From NCBI GenBank assembly GCA_905215475.1, contig CAJMPW010000009.1, positions 1 to 25,066 on the forward strand: DNA of 25,066 nucleotides, given 5' to 3'. Shown piece after piece: positions 24,755 to 25,066 of this stretch. The translations under genes were made by a program, and so were the position numbers. The stretch is from CAG-103 sp905215475. GTDB lineage: Bacteria > Bacillota > Clostridia > Oscillospirales > Oscillospiraceae. The notes beneath the pieces are model-generated. The model made no database searches and was not told where the DNA came from. It worked only from the letters and a program-made list of their open reading frames with translations. Position 1 is the first letter of the stretch. Every line of letters begins with the position of its first letter.

Positions 24755-24795
24755 GGATAGGTATCGAAGTGGTCATAACGGCCCTGACTCGAAAT
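24755..24795 (+). pseudogene. tRNA-Ser(CGA) 5' half, copy 1
   Basis: Acceptor strand GGATAGG, TA, D-arm TCG-AAGTGGTCATAA-CGG, anticodon stem CCTGA and loop CTCGAAA (anticodon CGA) are present. The base after the loop fits (T), but the next four are TTTT instead of the CAGG needed to close the stem, and no T-arm follows. Its D-arm is close to that of the complete copy at 25012. The 140 bp up to the second half show no coding signal apart from a promoter. Confidence 0.7.
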
Positions 24796-24896
24796 TTTTG
24801 GAAGCTCCGGCCGTTTCGTCCGCTGAAAATGTCCGCCGCACAGGGCTTTGCGCGGGTTCGGATTTCACAATTTCATATCGTTCTTGCGTGTTTTTC

Positions 24897-24925
24897 TTGC
24901 ATTCTTCCGGAGCAGGGATTACACT
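24897..24925 (+). promoter_or_regulatory. Promoter of the second tRNA-Ser half
   Basis: TTGCAT (24897-24902), 17 bp, TACACT (24920-24925), 10 bp before the tRNA 5' end. Confidence 0.55.
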
Positions 24926-24935
24926 TGAGGTATAC

Positions 24936-24975
24936 GGAGAGTTGTCCGAGAGGTCGAAGGTGCGACACTCGAAAT
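24936..24975 (+). pseudogene. tRNA-Ser(CGA) 5' half, copy 2
   Basis: Acceptor GGAGAGT, TG, D-arm TCC-GAGAGGTCGAA-GGT, anticodon stem CGACA and loop CTCGAAA. The following bases TCATG do not close the stem (TGTCG expected), and no variable arm or T-arm follows. The body is a different tRNA-Ser type from copies 1 and 3, so it is not a simple tandem duplicate. Confidence 0.65.
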
Positions 24976-25011
24976 CATGTGATTAGTCCCCAAAAGTGAA
25001 TATTTATACAC

Positions 25012-25066
25012 GGAAGCGTATCGAAGTGGTTGTAACGAGCTGCACTCGAAATGCAGTTGTCCGCAA
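25012..25066 (+). tRNA. tRNA-Ser(CGA), runs off the window
   Basis: Acceptor GGAAGCG, TA, D-stem TCG/CGA, and a perfect anticodon stem CTGCA/TGCAG around loop CTCGAAA (anticodon CGA at 25047-25049). The start of a long variable arm (TTGTCCGC) fits a class II tRNA. The T-arm and 3' end lie beyond the window. Confidence 0.85.

Noticed and set aside
24755..25010. Group I introns interrupting tRNA-Ser genes in the anticodon loop
   Set aside because: The intervals (140 and 36 bp) are too short for group I introns and are followed by another tRNA 5' half, not by the missing 3' half.

Overview
The window is GC-rich (about 60%) bacterial DNA. It has strong AGGAGG-type ribosome binding sites, near-consensus sigma-70 promoters with mostly 17-bp spacers, and intrinsic terminators after most transcription units. 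GC-rich Firmicute-type gene families (rpmG-secE-nusG-rplK-rplA, a BMP-type nucleoside ABC importer, a lysine riboswitch on an NhaC-superfamily transporter, a VanZ-like protein) point to a class Clostridia organism, probably Oscillospirales. That placement is inference; no 16S gene is present.

Layout. The left edge (44-83) carries the 5' half of a tRNA-Arg(CCT) whose sequence stops matching a tRNA just after the anticodon loop. Next come a MATE exporter (+), an HAD-IIA phosphatase (-), a GNAT acetyltransferase (-) and a DMT/EamA exporter (+) diverging from it. A hairpin-rich spacer follows, then a two-gene operon (-) of a flavodoxin-like protein and a half-size EamA protein. From 5504 to 7883 (-) lies rpmG-secE-nusG-rplK-rplA with one promoter and one terminator. 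From 7922 to 9995 (-) lies a lysine-riboswitch-controlled NhaC-superfamily transporter (LysW type) with an unusual exported CxxCxGxG cysteine motif.

From 10067 to 17964 is a nucleoside uptake and salvage locus. On the minus strand are a BMP substrate-binding lipoprotein, a double ABC ATPase and two permeases, preceded by DeoD-type purine nucleoside phosphorylase. Divergent on the plus strand are uridine kinase, thymidine kinase and a VanZ-like protein. Together they import nucleosides, cleave purine nucleosides, and phosphorylate uridine/cytidine and thymidine. The binding-protein gene and the ATPase gene have separate promoters with identical -35 and -10 hexamers and a hairpin between the two genes.

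From 18044 to 21472 (-) is an operon of a ribbon-helix-helix protein of unknown function followed by ClpB. Its translation-start regions are unusual: the Shine-Dalgarno of the first gene sits inside a hairpin, and that of clpB is separated from its AUG by a hairpin. Then come a large membrane glucosyltransferase-like protein (+) and a ClC-family anion transporter (-) with features of the fluoride-type subfamily. A tandem 28-bp repeat with a palindromic core overlaps the likely ClC promoter.

The right edge (24755-25066) carries two tRNA-Ser(CGA) 5' halves, both losing tRNA identity right after the anticodon loop, followed by an intact tRNA-Ser(CGA) that runs off the window. The matching break points in three tRNA halves, one at the left edge and two at the right, suggest integrase activity at anticodon loops and are the most unexpected structure here. 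No CRISPR array, insertion sequence, integrase gene or prophage gene was found. Most of the window looks like core chromosome.
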